DNA of 64,000 nt, taken from contig NZ_CP050296.1 of NCBI RefSeq assembly GCF_014189455.1, positions 2,724,001 to 2,788,000 on the forward strand, read 5' to 3'. Positions 41,078 to 52,519 of this stretch are shown in pieces. The position numbers and the translations under genes are program-made. The notes beneath the pieces are model-generated. The model ran no database searches. It was not told where the DNA came from and saw nothing but the letters and a program-made list of their open reading frames with translations. Source of the DNA: Mesorhizobium huakuii (GTDB taxonomy: Bacteria > Pseudomonadota > Alphaproteobacteria > Rhizobiales > Rhizobiaceae). The first letter of the stretch is position 1; every line of letters starts with the position of its first letter.

Positions 41078-43626
41078 TGCCGCTGGCGCAGACGCTGAAG
41101 CTCGCGGTTCGCTTCTCGCTGCGCGAAATGCGCGGCGGCCTGTCCGGCTTCCTGATCTTCCTTGCCTGCATCGCGCTCGGCGTCGCGGCGATCGGCGGCG
41201 TCAATTCGGTTGCCCGTTCGATCAGTGCCGGCGTTGCCGACCAAGGCCAGACGCTGCTCGGCGGCGACCTCCGCTTCCAGATCAACCAGCGCGACGCCAG
41301 CCAGGCCGAGCGTGGCTTCCTCGACGGGCTGGGCACCGTTTCGCGCACCGCCAGCATGCGCTCGATGGCGCGCCTGGCCGACGGCTCGGACCAGGCGCTG
41401 GTCGAGGCCAAGGCGGTCGACGACGCCTATCCGCTCTACGGCGCGCTGGAAACCGAACCGAAGCTGTCGAAGCAGGAGCTGTTCGGCGAAGAGTTTGGCG
41501 TTTTCGGCGCGGCGGCGCCCGATCTGTTGTTCGAACGGCTGCATCTCAAGCTCGGCGACCGGCTGAAGCTCGGCACCGCGACCTTCGAACTGCGCGCCAG
41601 GCTGGTCACCGAGCCGGATGCCGTGTCCGACGGTTTCGGCTTCGCGCCAAGGCTGATGATCTCGACCGAGGCACTGGCGGCGACCGGACTGGTGCAGCCG
41701 GGCAGCCTGGTCGAAAATGCCTACAAGGTCCTGCTGCCCGCCAACGCCGACGAGGCGCGGCTCAAGGCCATCCAGGATCAGGCGGCGAAGGATTTTCCCG
41801 AGGCCGGCTGGTCGATCCGCACGCGCAGCAATGCCGCACCCGCGCTGTCGTCCAACATCGAACGCTTCTCGCAATTCCTGACGCTGGTCGGGCTGACGGC
41901 GCTGGTGGTCGGCGGCGTCGGCGTCGCCAATGCGGTGCGCGCCTATCTCGACGGCAAACGCGGCGTCATCGCCACCTTCAAGAGCCTGGGCGCTTCCGGC
42001 GGCTTCGTCTTTGCCGTCTATCTCGTGCAGATCATGATCATCGCCGCACTTGGCATCGTTCTCGGTCTCGTGCTCGGCGCGCTGATGCCCTTTGTAGCGA
42101 GTGCTGCGCTCCAATCCGTCATTCCGGTGCCGGCGGAGGGCGGCTTCTATCCCGGCGCGCTCGCCATGGCGGCGCTGTTCGGCCTGCTGGTGACGCTGGC
42201 CTTCGCGCTGTTGCCGCTTGGCCGCGCCCGCGACGTGCCGGCGACGGCGCTGTTCCGCGAGATGGGGCTGGAAGGCCGTGGCCTGCCGCGCCCGGTCTAT
42301 ATTGCATCGGCCATCGGCATCGCGCTGCTCTTGGCGGCGCTGGCCATCCTGTTTTCCGGCGACCAGCGCATCGCCTCGATCTTCGTCGGTGCCACTATCT
42401 TCGCCTTCCTGGTGCTGCGGCTGGTCGGTGCGCTGGTGCAGTGGGCGGCAAGGAAAAGCCCGCGCGTGCGCTTCGTGGCACTCAGGCTCGCCGTCGGCAA
42501 CATCCACCGGCCGGGCGCCCTGACGCCATCGGTGGTGCTGTCGCTCGGGCTCGGGCTGACGCTGCTGGTGACGCTGGCGCTGATCGACGGGAATCTCAGG
42601 CAGCAGATCTCCAGCAGTCTGCCGGAGCGGGCGCCGAACTTCTTCTTCGTCGACATCCAGGGCAGCGATGTCGATGCGTTCTCCGCACTGATCGGCAAGG
42701 AGGCGCCAAAGGGGACGCTGGCCAAGGTGCCGATGCTGCGCGGCCGGGTGATGGCGCTCAATGACGTCGATGTCGACAAGGTCAAGGTGCCGGCCGAAGG
42801 CGCCTGGGTGCTGAAAGGCGATCGCGGCCTGACCTATGATGCCAGGCAGCCGGAAAACGCGACGCTGACCGAGGGCAAATGGTGGCCGGACAATTATATC
42901 GGCGAGCCGCTGGTCTCGTTCTCGGCGCAAGAAGGCAGGGAAATCGGGCTGAAGCTCGGCGACACCGTCACCGTCAATGTGCTCGGCCGCAACGTGACGG
43001 CCAGGATCGCCAATTTCCGCCAGGTCCAATGGGAAACGATGGGCATCAATTTCGTCATGGTGTTTTCGCCCAACACATTCACCGGGGCGCCGCATGGCTG
43101 GATGGCGACGCTGACCGAAAAGAATGCCACCACGGCCGACGACGCGCGCATCCTCAATGCCGTCACCCGCGCCTTTCCGGCGGTGACGACGGTGCGGGTC
43201 AAGGACGCGCTCGATGTCGTCAACCGGCTGGTCGGCCAGCTCGGCACGGCGATCCGGGCGGCGGCCGGCGTGGCGCTGATCGCTTCGGTGCTGGTGCTGG
43301 CCGGCGCGCTCGCCGCCGGCAACCGGGCGCGCATCCACGATGCCGTGGTGCTGAAGACGCTCGGCGCCACAAGAAGAACGCTGATCACGGCGTTCTCTCT
43401 CGAATACATGCTGATCGGACTGGCCACCGCCATCTTTGCGCTGGCCGCCGGCGGCATCGCGGCCTGGTACATTGTCGCTCGCATCATGACCCTGCCGTCG
43501 CATTTCATGCCGCAGGTGGCGGTGGCGACCATCGTCTTTGCGCTGGTGATCACCGTCGGCATCGGCCTCGCCGGCACCTGGCGGGTGCTCGGCCACAAGG
43601 CCGCACCGGTGCTGCGCGAGCTGTAA
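41077..43626 (+). CDS. FtsX-like ABC permease (YbbP type)
   Basis: 849-residue membrane protein with two FtsX domains. The N-terminus is LIFLACIALGVAAIGGVNSVARSI; a large periplasmic domain follows; central helices include LTLVGLTALVVGGVGVANAVRAYLDGKRGVIATFKSLGA; a second periplasmic domain precedes the C-terminal FtsX helices (LIASVLVLAGALAAGNRARIHDAVVLKTLGA). Both FtsX domains carry the KSLGA/KTLGA helix that contacts the ATPase. Likely a lipid- or lipoprotein-related mechanotransmission complex, by analogy with YbbAP. Length matches the family. Confidence 0.92.
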   Translation: MPLAQTLKLAVRFSLREMRGGLSGFLIFLACIALGVAAIGGVNSVARSISAGVADQGQTLLGGDLRFQINQRDASQAERGFLDGLGTVSRTASMRSMARLADGSDQALVEAKAVDDAYPLYGALETEPKLSKQELFGEEFGVFGAAAPDLLFERLHLKLGDRLKLGTATFELRARLVTEPDAVSDGFGFAPRLMISTEALAATGLVQPGSLVENAYKVLLPANADEARLKAIQDQAAKDFPEAGWSIRTRSNAAPALSSNIERFSQFLTLVGLTALVVGGVGVANAVRAYLDGKRGVIATFKSLGASGGFVFAVYLVQIMIIAALGIVLGLVLGALMPFVASAALQSVIPVPAEGGFYPGALAMAALFGLLVTLAFALLPLGRARDVPATALFREMGLEGRGLPRPVYIASAIGIALLLAALAILFSGDQRIASIFVGATIFAFLVLRLVGALVQWAARKSPRVRFVALRLAVGNIHRPGALTPSVVLSLGLGLTLLVTLALIDGNLRQQISSSLPERAPNFFFVDIQGSDVDAFSALIGKEAPKGTLAKVPMLRGRVMALNDVDVDKVKVPAEGAWVLKGDRGLTYDARQPENATLTEGKWWPDNYIGEPLVSFSAQEGREIGLKLGDTVTVNVLGRNVTARIANFRQVQWETMGINFVMVFSPNTFTGAPHGWMATLTEKNATTADDARILNAVTRAFPAVTTVRVKDALDVVNRLVGQLGTAIRAAAGVALIASVLVLAGALAAGNRARIHDAVVLKTLGATRRTLITAFSLEYMLIGLATAIFALAAGGIAAWYIVARIMTLPSHFMPQVAVATIVFALVITVGIGLAGTWRVLGHKAAPVLREL

Positions 43627-43868
43627 TTCCAGGGCCGAAGCCACCATCGCGGATTAAATCTTGGTAAGGATGCCGGTCGGAAAGCCCGGGAATCGGCCTT
43701 TCGGCCTCTCACGAACCGTTACATCCGGTTACGGTCTTGTTCTTGACGCGAATAACCATCATATTTCGCCACAGGCATGCTGGAGCCCCGCCAGCGGCGC
43801 CTGGGTCCAGTGGATTTGTACCCGACAGGGTCCGACACCGGACGGGGCAGAAGCAATAGAGGACTACA

Positions 43869-44642
43869 ATGGCTGATCCCATTCGCAACTTCCAGACGCG
43901 CGCCGTGCCCGGCGCCGCCGTCGATATCGACCAGGGCCTGCGCGCCTATATGGTCAAGGTTTACAATCTTATGGGGCTTGGCCTCCTCATCACCGGCCTT
44001 GCCGCCATCGGCACGATCATGCTGGCCACCACCACCGATCCGGCCTCGGCTGTCGCAACGCTGCCGAGCGGCGAGATGCTGACCTCCTTCGGCTACGCGA
44101 TCTTCGGGTCGCCGCTGCGTTGGGTGGTGATGCTGGCGCCGCTGGCCGCCGTGTTCTTCCTGTCATTCAGGATCCAGTCGATGAGCGTTGCTGCCGCGCA
44201 GACGACGTTCTGGGTCTATGCCGGCCTCGTCGGCCTGTCGCTGTCGTCGATCTTCCTGGTCTACACCACAGCCAGCATTTCGCAGACCTTCTTCGCCACC
44301 GCCGCCTCCTTCGGCGCGCTGTCGCTCTATGGCTACACGACCAAGCGCGACCTGACGGCGATGGGCTCGTTCCTGATCATGGGCCTGTTCGGACTGATCA
44401 TAGCGATGGTGATCAACATCTTCCTGCAGTCGTCGGCGCTGTCCTTCGCGGTTTCGGCGATCGGCGTGCTGATCTTCGCCGGCCTCACCGCCTATGACAC
44501 GCAGAAGATCAAGGAGATGTATTTCGAGGGCGACGCTTCGGATGCCGCCGGCCGCAAGGCCATCATGGGCGCGCTGAGGCTCTACCTCGACTTCATCAAC
44601 CTGTTCATGTTCCTGCTGCAGTTCATGGGCGACCGCCGCTAA
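43869..44642 (+). CDS. Bax inhibitor-1/YccA-family membrane protein
   Basis: 257-residue protein with seven hydrophobic segments. Family features are LRAYMVKVYNLMGLGLLITGLAAIG, the FWVYAGLVGLSLSSIFLVYTTASI stretch, LYGYTTKRDLTAMGSFLIMGLFGLIIAMVINIF and the C-terminal ITAYDTQKIKEMYF motif (here LTAYDTQKIKEMY), the region holding the family's Asp pair. Members regulate FtsH proteolysis or calcium leak. ATG 43869. Monocistronic, with the next gene over 100 bases away. Confidence 0.93.
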   Translation: MADPIRNFQTRAVPGAAVDIDQGLRAYMVKVYNLMGLGLLITGLAAIGTIMLATTTDPASAVATLPSGEMLTSFGYAIFGSPLRWVVMLAPLAAVFFLSFRIQSMSVAAAQTTFWVYAGLVGLSLSSIFLVYTTASISQTFFATAASFGALSLYGYTTKRDLTAMGSFLIMGLFGLIIAMVINIFLQSSALSFAVSAIGVLIFAGLTAYDTQKIKEMYFEGDASDAAGRKAIMGALRLYLDFINLFMFLLQFMGDRR

Positions 44643-44761
44643 GGCTTCGCGTCATGGTCTGAACTGGACCATCAGGTTTGGAAGGGGCGGCCCAACGGCC
44701 GCCCTTTTCTTTATGCCGGTCTTTGCTGTTATCGCAGGCACATGGAAGGCTTGCATAAAGA

Positions 44762-45331
44762 ATGAGCAATATCGTGATTCGGGCGGCCAATGCCGCCGAC
44801 CTCGACACCATCACCGAAATCTACGCCGACGCGGTGACACATGGCACGGCAAGCTACGAGCTGGAGCCGCCGAGCCGCGCCGAGATGGGTATCCGATTCG
44901 ACACGCTCACGGCAGGCGGCTTCCCCTATCTGGTGGCGGAAAAGGATGGCGCCGTGGTCGGCTATGCCTATGCCGGCGCCTTCCGGCCGCGCCCGGCCTA
45001 TCGCTTCATCGTCGAGGATTCGGTCTATGTCGCGCCTGAAGCCAAGGGCCAGGGCGTCGGGCTCATGCTGATGCAGAGCCTGATCGCGGCGGCCGGGGCG
45101 GCGGGTTTCCGCCAGATCATCGCGGTGATCGGCGACGGCCATCCCGACAGCGCCTCGGTCAAGCTGCACGAAAAGCTCGGCTTTCGTCTTTCAGGCCGGC
45201 TCGAAGGCTCGGGCTACAAGCACGGGCGCTGGCTGGACACTGTGTTCATGCAGCTGTCGCTGAATGGCGGTGCGTCGCTGCCGCCCGATCCGGATTCTCT
45301 GCCAGAACGGAAGTTTCGGGGAGGGAAATGA
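44762..45331 (+). CDS. GNAT-family acetyltransferase (phosphinothricin acetyltransferase-like)
   Basis: 189-residue GNAT protein of the PAT/YncA type. Signatures are VIRAANAADLDTITEIYADAV at the N-terminus, GAVVGYAYAGAFRPRPAYRFIVEDSVYVAPEAKGQGVGLMLM (acetyl-CoA motif, QG-x-G), AVIGDGHPDSASVKLHEKLGFRLSGRLEGSGYKHGRWLDTVFMQ. Homologues acetylate amino-group compounds such as methionine sulfoximine or sulfone. The gene ends at a run of GAA-rich repeats that forms a bidirectional terminator-like structure. Confidence 0.92.
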   Translation: MSNIVIRAANAADLDTITEIYADAVTHGTASYELEPPSRAEMGIRFDTLTAGGFPYLVAEKDGAVVGYAYAGAFRPRPAYRFIVEDSVYVAPEAKGQGVGLMLMQSLIAAAGAAGFRQIIAVIGDGHPDSASVKLHEKLGFRLSGRLEGSGYKHGRWLDTVFMQLSLNGGASLPPDPDSLPERKFRGGK

Positions 45332-45332
45332 A

Positions 45333-45445
45333 GAGGAATTGAAGAACTGAGGAATTGAAGAACTGAAGAAAAGAAAAATGAACTAATATCAGGCGTTTAG
45401 CGCCTCTTTCCTCAATTCTTCAGTTCTTCAATTCTCCAGTTCCCC
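45333..45445. terminator. Inverted repeat between convergent genes
   Basis: GGAATTGAAGAACTGAGG and its reverse complement CCTCAATTCTTCAGTTCTTC bracket a central hairpin AGGCGTTTAGCGCCT followed by CTTTC. The element separates the GNAT gene (plus) and the DUF2794 gene (minus) and probably ends both transcripts. Confidence 0.7.
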
Positions 45446-45446
45446 T

Positions 45447-45833
45447 TCAAGCCTCAACCACTTTCAGCTTGCTGTCGAAGATGCCAAGCACTCGCCCAAG
45501 TTCTTGCCCGCGCTTGAGGATGCGCCCGCCAGCGGCAATAACGGCGAAGGCGCCTTGCTTGCGCGCCAGTTTCGGATCCTTGACGATCTGGAACAGCGGC
45601 ACTTCGCTGGCGCGGCGGAAGACGGAAAACACGGCCCTGTCGGTGAGATGATCTATGGCGTAGTCGCGCCATTCATTGGCGGCGACCATGCGTCCGTAGA
45701 GCCTGAGGATCTGGTCCAGTTCACGCCGGTCGAAGCGCACCGGCTGGTCGAGGCGTGCGCTGCGTACCTCGTGCAGCGGGATCAATATTGCGGATGCGTC
45801 ACCATCCCCCGTCCCGCCGCTGTCGTCAGTCAT
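45447..45833 (-). CDS. DUF2794 protein
   Basis: 128-residue alphaproteobacterial protein of the DUF2794 family: ILIPLHEVRSARLDQPVRFDRRELDQILRLYGRMVAANEWRDYAIDHLTDRAVFSVFRRASEVPLFQIVKDPKLARKQGAFAVI, with the conserved F-R-E-L and D-A-I-D residues. ATG 45833 is chosen to start at MTDDSGG. No biochemical role is known. Its 5' region (45834-46170) is otherwise gene-free. Confidence 0.88.
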   Translation of the reverse strand: MTDDSGGTGDGDASAILIPLHEVRSARLDQPVRFDRRELDQILRLYGRMVAANEWRDYAIDHLTDRAVFSVFRRASEVPLFQIVKDPKLARKQGAFAVIAAGGRILKRGQELGRVLGIFDSKLKVVEA

Positions 45834-46069
45834 GCCTCGATCCTTCAAAATGAATCTTTGCCAACCAAAATTGGCCCCTTCGCGTGGCAATTGCAAGAGC
45901 CGGCGAAGCGGTGGCGGCGACGCGCTGTTTCTGCAACGTCCAGTCACGTTTGCGAACCGGATGTTGGAATTGGTGATGCTTCGCCACATTTCTGCCTTTT
46001 TTATCCGCGCTCATGCCCCAATGTCCGACGAATTTACCGGCGTTGCCTGAGACGGTTCGGTCCGGCACC

Positions 46070-46205
46070 GGCTCGTAAACCCCAAGCCCCCGCCCACGGG
46101 TCTGCGTCGGATCGAACCAACCTCGGTTTTTCCTTGGAAAAATCGGGTGCGACGATCCCAAAACCTAAATGACCGGCGTCAGAAGCAAGCTGACGTCGGT
46201 TTTTT
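46070..46205 (+). ncRNA. Candidate small RNA ending at an orphan terminator
   Basis: The plus strand ends in a strong terminator at 46172-46205: ACCGGCGTCAG pairs with CTGACGTCGGT (11 pairs, one G-U) around AAGCAAG, followed by TTTTTT. No plus-strand gene lies upstream within 800 bases: the GNAT gene ends at 45331 with its own terminator, and the DUF2794 and DUF1223 genes are on the minus strand. An independent short transcript is the simplest explanation. The 5' end is a guess; the promoter was not resolved. Confidence 0.35.
46172..46205 (+). terminator. Strong orphan intrinsic terminator
   Basis: 11-pair stem with a 7-base loop and six T on the plus strand only. It cannot serve the minus-strand neighbours. 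Confidence 0.85.
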
Positions 46206-46235
46206 GTTGGTGGTGCCAAGGCGGATAGCGCGGCT

Positions 46236-46357
46236 CTTCCCTTCTCCCCTTGTGGGTTGAGGGGTGCGTGCCGGATCGCCGTCTTTGCCAAGCTGGAACA
46301 CCCCTCATCCGACCTCGCTTCGCGAGGCCACCTTCTCCCACAAGGGGAGAAGGGAAG
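46236..46357. repeat. R1 palindromic repeat, internally deleted
   Basis: R1 copy in which the segment after the left arm (GAGAAGGTGG up to the start of GGTTGAGGGG, about 33 bases) is deleted, so CCCCTTGTGG joins directly to GTTGAGGGG. The right half (AACACCCCTCATCCGACC, CCTCGCTTCGCGAGG, and TCTCCCACAAGGGGAGAAGG) is intact. Lies between DUF2794 and DUF1223. Confidence 0.8.
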
Positions 46358-46367
46358 AGGCAGCCGA

Positions 46368-47153
46368 TTACGGCTTGTGGATGAAGGCGGCGCCGAGAAT
46401 GGGGCCCGGCATGCCGTCCTTGCCGACCGACTGCAAAAGCACGGCGCAGCCGCCCTTCTTGGTGATCTCGCTCAACGGCAATTCGTAGCGCTGCGCCTTG
46501 CCGTGCCACATGCCGGCGGTCTGGATGCCGGTGACAGCGTTCCAATAGGTCATCCTGCGGCCGGAGTTCTCGCCCTGGGCGATCTTGACCGTCTGTGGCG
46601 CATCGAAATAGACGATGACGACATGGGCGTCGCTCGGGCCGGCGCCGGCATCGCCGGCATCGATGATCACACGGTCGCTGGTGCGGCTGACCTTGACGGG
46701 GACCCGAATGCCTTCGCCGCCCCTGGCCATGCGGGCGAGCGCGCCGTCGACCTCGCCGCGATTGGCGCCGTTGACGTGCACGCGGCCATTGAGGACCGCC
46801 TGCGGCGTATAGACGGAGCGACTGCCGAAGGCGCGCATATAATCATATTGCCGCTCGGTGTTTTCCTTGCGGCTCAGCGTGTCCTTCCAGCCGAGATAGT
46901 CCCAATAGTCGACGTGATAGGAGAGCGCGACGATGTCTTCCTTGGTGGCGAGTTCGGCGAAGAAGGCATCGGCGGGCGGACAGGAACTGCAGCCCTGGCT
47001 GGTGAACAGTTCGACGACGCCGAGCGGCTTGTCGGGTTGGGGTTTTTCGGCCTGGATTCTTTCGGCCTCGCCGGCATGGCCGGCGCCGGCAACCGCCGAG
47101 AAGGCCAGCGCAAAGGCTGCCAGCCAAAGTGATCTTCGCCAGGCCATGACCAT
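46368..47153 (-). CDS. DUF1223 exported thioredoxin-fold protein
   Basis: 261-residue secreted protein: signal peptide RRSLWLAAFALAFSAVAGAGHA, then the DUF1223 signature VVELFTSQGCSSCPPADAFFAELATKEDIVALSYHVDYWDYLGWKD with a CxxC pair in CSSC, and YTPQAVLNGRVHVNGANRGEV. Members of this family have a thioredoxin-like fold, and the CxxC suggests redox or metal-transfer activity in the periplasm. ATG 47153 or 47147. The function is not established. Confidence 0.9.
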   Translation of the reverse strand: MVMAWRRSLWLAAFALAFSAVAGAGHAGEAERIQAEKPQPDKPLGVVELFTSQGCSSCPPADAFFAELATKEDIVALSYHVDYWDYLGWKDTLSRKENTERQYDYMRAFGSRSVYTPQAVLNGRVHVNGANRGEVDGALARMARGGEGIRVPVKVSRTSDRVIIDAGDAGAGPSDAHVVIVYFDAPQTVKIAQGENSGRRMTYWNAVTGIQTAGMWHGKAQRYELPLSEITKKGGCAVLLQSVGKDGMPGPILGAAFIHKP

Positions 47154-47331
47154 TCCAATTCCCGCCGGTGGCGCCGGCTTTGTTCTGATTGTCTGAAATA
47201 TGTGGCAGAAGCGGAAGTCAACGGGAAGTCACGTTGCGGTGAAATTTTGCCATTGCAGCCGCAGGTAAGGCCGCAATAGGTGAGACACTGCATTTCACGA
47301 CGTGGTTCGATTCGGGAGTGGCATCATCACC

Positions 47332-48006
47332 ATGTGGAAGATTCTCCTGACCCCGGTCGATCTCTATTGCGAGCGGACCGGACCTGGACTTTGGGCCGAG
47401 CCGACGAATGCTTTGACCAACCTCGCTTTCATTGCCGCGGGATTATGGGGCGTGCGGGAAGTACGCCGATGCAAGGCCGGCGCTTTCGCCGAGGTGCTGG
47501 CCTGGTGGGTGGTGGCGATCGGCATCGGCTCGACGATCTTCCATACCTTTGCCACCAAGGGCACGATCTGGGCCGATATCCTGCCGATTGCCGGTTTCAC
47601 GCTCGCCTATACGCTGTTCAATCTGCGCCGCTTCCTGCGCATGGAATGGGGCAAGGCGATCGCGGTCTTTGTCATCTTTTACGCGGTGGCAGGGGCGCTA
47701 ACCTTCGCCGTGCCGGACTGGCTGCGCCAGGCATCGAACGGCACGACAAGCTATCTGCCGCCATTCCTGGCGCTCGCCTTCTTCGGTGTCTGGGTGGCGG
47801 CCAGCGGCAACCGGGCCGGCTGGTACAATCTGGCGGGGTCGGCGATCTTCGTGGTGTCCGCTATCTGCCGGATGATCGACCCGATGGTCTGCGCCAGCTT
47901 TCCGCTCGGCACACATTTCCTGTGGCACATCTTCAACGCGCTGATGCTGGGGGTGCTGCTGGCGGCGACGGCGCGGTTTGGGAAAGCGAGGGGAGTAGGG
48001 GAGTAG
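47332..48006 (+). CDS. Ceramidase-domain membrane protein
   Basis: 224-residue membrane protein of the CREST/alkaline-ceramidase superfamily. Conserved features are VDLYCERTGPGLWAEPTNALTNLAFIAAGLWG, GIGSTIFHTFATKGTIWADILPIAGF and FPLGTHFLWHIFNALMLGVLL, which together supply the S-x3-H, D-x3-D-like and H-x3-H residues of the zinc hydrolase site. About seven spans. ATG 47332. Some rhizobia make sphingolipid-like membrane lipids, but the substrate here is not known. Its 3' end forms a terminator with acnA. Confidence 0.85.
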   Translation: MWKILLTPVDLYCERTGPGLWAEPTNALTNLAFIAAGLWGVREVRRCKAGAFAEVLAWWVVAIGIGSTIFHTFATKGTIWADILPIAGFTLAYTLFNLRRFLRMEWGKAIAVFVIFYAVAGALTFAVPDWLRQASNGTTSYLPPFLALAFFGVWVAASGNRAGWYNLAGSAIFVVSAICRMIDPMVCASFPLGTHFLWHIFNALMLGVLLAATARFGKARGVGE

Positions 48007-48052
48007 GGGAGTAGGTATCCCTTCCCTACTCCCTTACTGACCTACTCCCCTA
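48004..48052. terminator. Hairpin between the ceramidase-like gene and acnA
   Basis: TAGGGGAGTAGG (48004-48015) and CCTACTCCCCTA (48041-48052) are a perfect 12-base inverted repeat and lie between convergent genes. GGGGAGTA is repeated three times on the left side. Its role as a bidirectional terminator is inferred from position. Confidence 0.65.
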
Positions 48053-48059
48053 TTCCTTA

Positions 48060-50750
<2,691 letters not shown>

Positions 50751-51035
50751 GTGCGATCCGTCCTTGTCTGTTCAGCCTGAAAGGGAACGGACGCCGATGG
50801 CATGCAATCACGCGCAAAGGTGCGGGTACGGCCATTTCCGCTGTCCGTTCCCAAGCAACCCGAGCCGTTCAAGGCGGCGCGTGCGCTGGTTCGGCGCAAA
50901 TTCTGTTCCCGCGCCGACCGCTGGCACGGATGCACCGCATATAGAGAATTTTCTGGAATAGTTCTAGACAGTTGGAGAGCAAATTTGTGCGATGCGGCAG
51001 CGCTCGCGAAACATTGTTTTCAGGGCAGGCGAGGG

Positions 51036-51644
51036 ATGCGGCTTATCGCCGAAAATCTGGGCGGCGAACGCGGCGGCGAGAGCGTGTTTTCCGGGGTTGG
51101 CTTTGACCTCGGGGATGGCCAGGCGCTGGTCGTCACCGGGCCGAACGGATCGGGCAAATCGACCTTGCTCAGGATCATCGCCGGGCTGCTGCCGAAGGCG
51201 GAAGGCCGGTTGCTGCACGAAGGCGGTGGCGATGCCTTTCCGTCGATCGCTTCGGCCTGTCACTATCTCGGCCACCAGAATGCGATGAAGACGGCGCTCA
51301 GCGTGGCGGAGAATTTGCGCTTCTGGCGCGACTTCAATGGCAGTGGCGATTCGAGCGTCGAAGAGGCGCTGGAGACCGTGGGGCTCGGTGGCATCGGCCA
51401 TCTGCCGTTCGGCTATCTCTCGACCGGGCAAAGGCGGCGCGCGGCGATCGCGAAGCTTTTGGTCAGCCGTCGACCGCTGTGGCTGCTCGATGAGCCGACG
51501 GCGGGATTGGACAAGGCTTCGGAAGAACGGTTTGCGGGGTTGATGGCAGGGCACTGCGCCGGAGGCGGGATGATTGTCGCGGCGACGCATCTGCCGCTGG
51601 GGATCGAGGCGGCGAAGGAATTGGTGATGGGGCAGGCATTTTGA
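51036..51644 (+). CDS. ccmA: Heme exporter ATP-binding protein CcmA
   Basis: 202-residue ABC ATPase of cytochrome c maturation system I. Walker A is TGPNGSGKSTLL, the signature LSTGQRRRAAIAKLL, Walker B LWLLDEPTAGLD. The Q-loop is LGHQNAMKTALSVAENLRFW, and ATHLPLG is the H-loop. With CcmB it releases holo-CcmE from CcmC. ATG 51036 follows GGGCAGGCGAGGG. It starts a ccm operon that lacks ccmC and has a frameshifted ccmB (see below). Confidence 0.95.
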   Translation: MRLIAENLGGERGGESVFSGVGFDLGDGQALVVTGPNGSGKSTLLRIIAGLLPKAEGRLLHEGGGDAFPSIASACHYLGHQNAMKTALSVAENLRFWRDFNGSGDSSVEEALETVGLGGIGHLPFGYLSTGQRRRAAIAKLLVSRRPLWLLDEPTAGLDKASEERFAGLMAGHCAGGGMIVAATHLPLGIEAAKELVMGQAF

Positions 51645-51658
51645 TGACTGCACTCTAC

Positions 51659-51819
51659 GGCGCCCCCCTCTGTCCTGCCGGACATCTCCCCCACTTGGGG
51701 GGAGATTGGCAGCTTCGGCGCTCCGCTCGTCTTTGCGACGCTGGTGATTGGCGAAATCGCAGGAGACAGCCGATCTCCCCCTTGTGGGGGAGATGTCCGG
51801 CAGGACAGAGGGGGGCGCC
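51659..51819. repeat. Long intergenic inverted repeat (R2) inside the ccm operon
   Basis: Near-perfect arms of about 47 bases, starting GGCGCCCCCCTCTGTCCTGC at 51659 and ending with its reverse complement at 51819. They enclose about 65 bases. The element splits the normally tight ccmA-ccmB pair by 210 bases and could form a very stable hairpin in the operon mRNA. Confidence 0.88.
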
Positions 51820-51854
51820 ACAGAACGTCGTCCTCAACGGGGGACCACATCGTA

Positions 51855-52519
51855 ATGTGGTCCCTCCTGCTGCGCGACATCCGTCTCAACATCCGCGCCG
51901 GCGGCGGGCGCTGACCGGCGTCATCTTCTTCCTCGCCGTCATCGCCACCATTCCGTTCGGCGTCGGTCCCGACCTGAAGCTGCTTGCGCGCATCGGCCCG
52001 GCGATCCTGTGGATTGGGGCGCTGCTTTCCTGCCTGCTCGGGCTTGACCGGCTGTTCCAGGCCGATCGCGAGGACGGCTCGCTCGATCTGCTGGTGCTCG
52101 GCAACGACCGGCACATGCTGGCGCTGACCGTATTGGTGAAATGCCTGGCGCATTGGGCGGGCAGCGTGCTGCCGCTGGTGGTTGCTGCGCCCCTGCTCGG
52201 CCTGTTCATGAACATGGAGCCGCTCGCGATAGGCGCCACGGCGCTGACGCTGCTGGTCGGCACGCCGGCCATCACCTTCATCGGCGCCGCCGGTGCCGCG
52301 GTGGCGGTGGCGCTGCCGCGCGGCGGGCTGCTGATCTCCGTGCTGGTGCTGCCGCTGACCATACCGGTGCTGATCTTCGGCGTTTCGGCAAGCTATGGCG
52401 CGACGGCCAATCCCGATCCGTTCCTGCAGCCCTTCCTCATTCTTGCCGCGCTGACATTGTTCCTTTCCGTGCTGGGACCGGTTTCGGCGGCGCTGGCGCT
52501 GCGGCATGGAACGGATTGA
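51855..52519 (+). pseudogene. ccmB: Heme exporter membrane protein CcmB, frameshifted
   Basis: CcmB permease. ATG 51855 opens with MWSLLLRDIRLNIRAGGG, then meets TGA at 51912 in the same frame. The -1 frame continues perfectly with ALTGVIFFLAVIATIPFGVGPDLKLL, LLGLDRLFQADREDGSLDLL and the rest to 52519. The break is in GGCGGCGGGCG at 51900-51910, where one base appears missing. With it restored the length is 221 residues, normal for CcmB. Read literally, the gene makes only a 19-residue peptide. Decay or base-calling error. Confidence 0.88.

Noticed and set aside
40798..43647. A 949-codon minus-strand open frame
   Set aside because: It is antisense to the ABC ATPase and permease genes, is rich in Arg/Gln/His/Asp as GC-rich shadow frames are, and shows no domain, signal peptide or membrane pattern.
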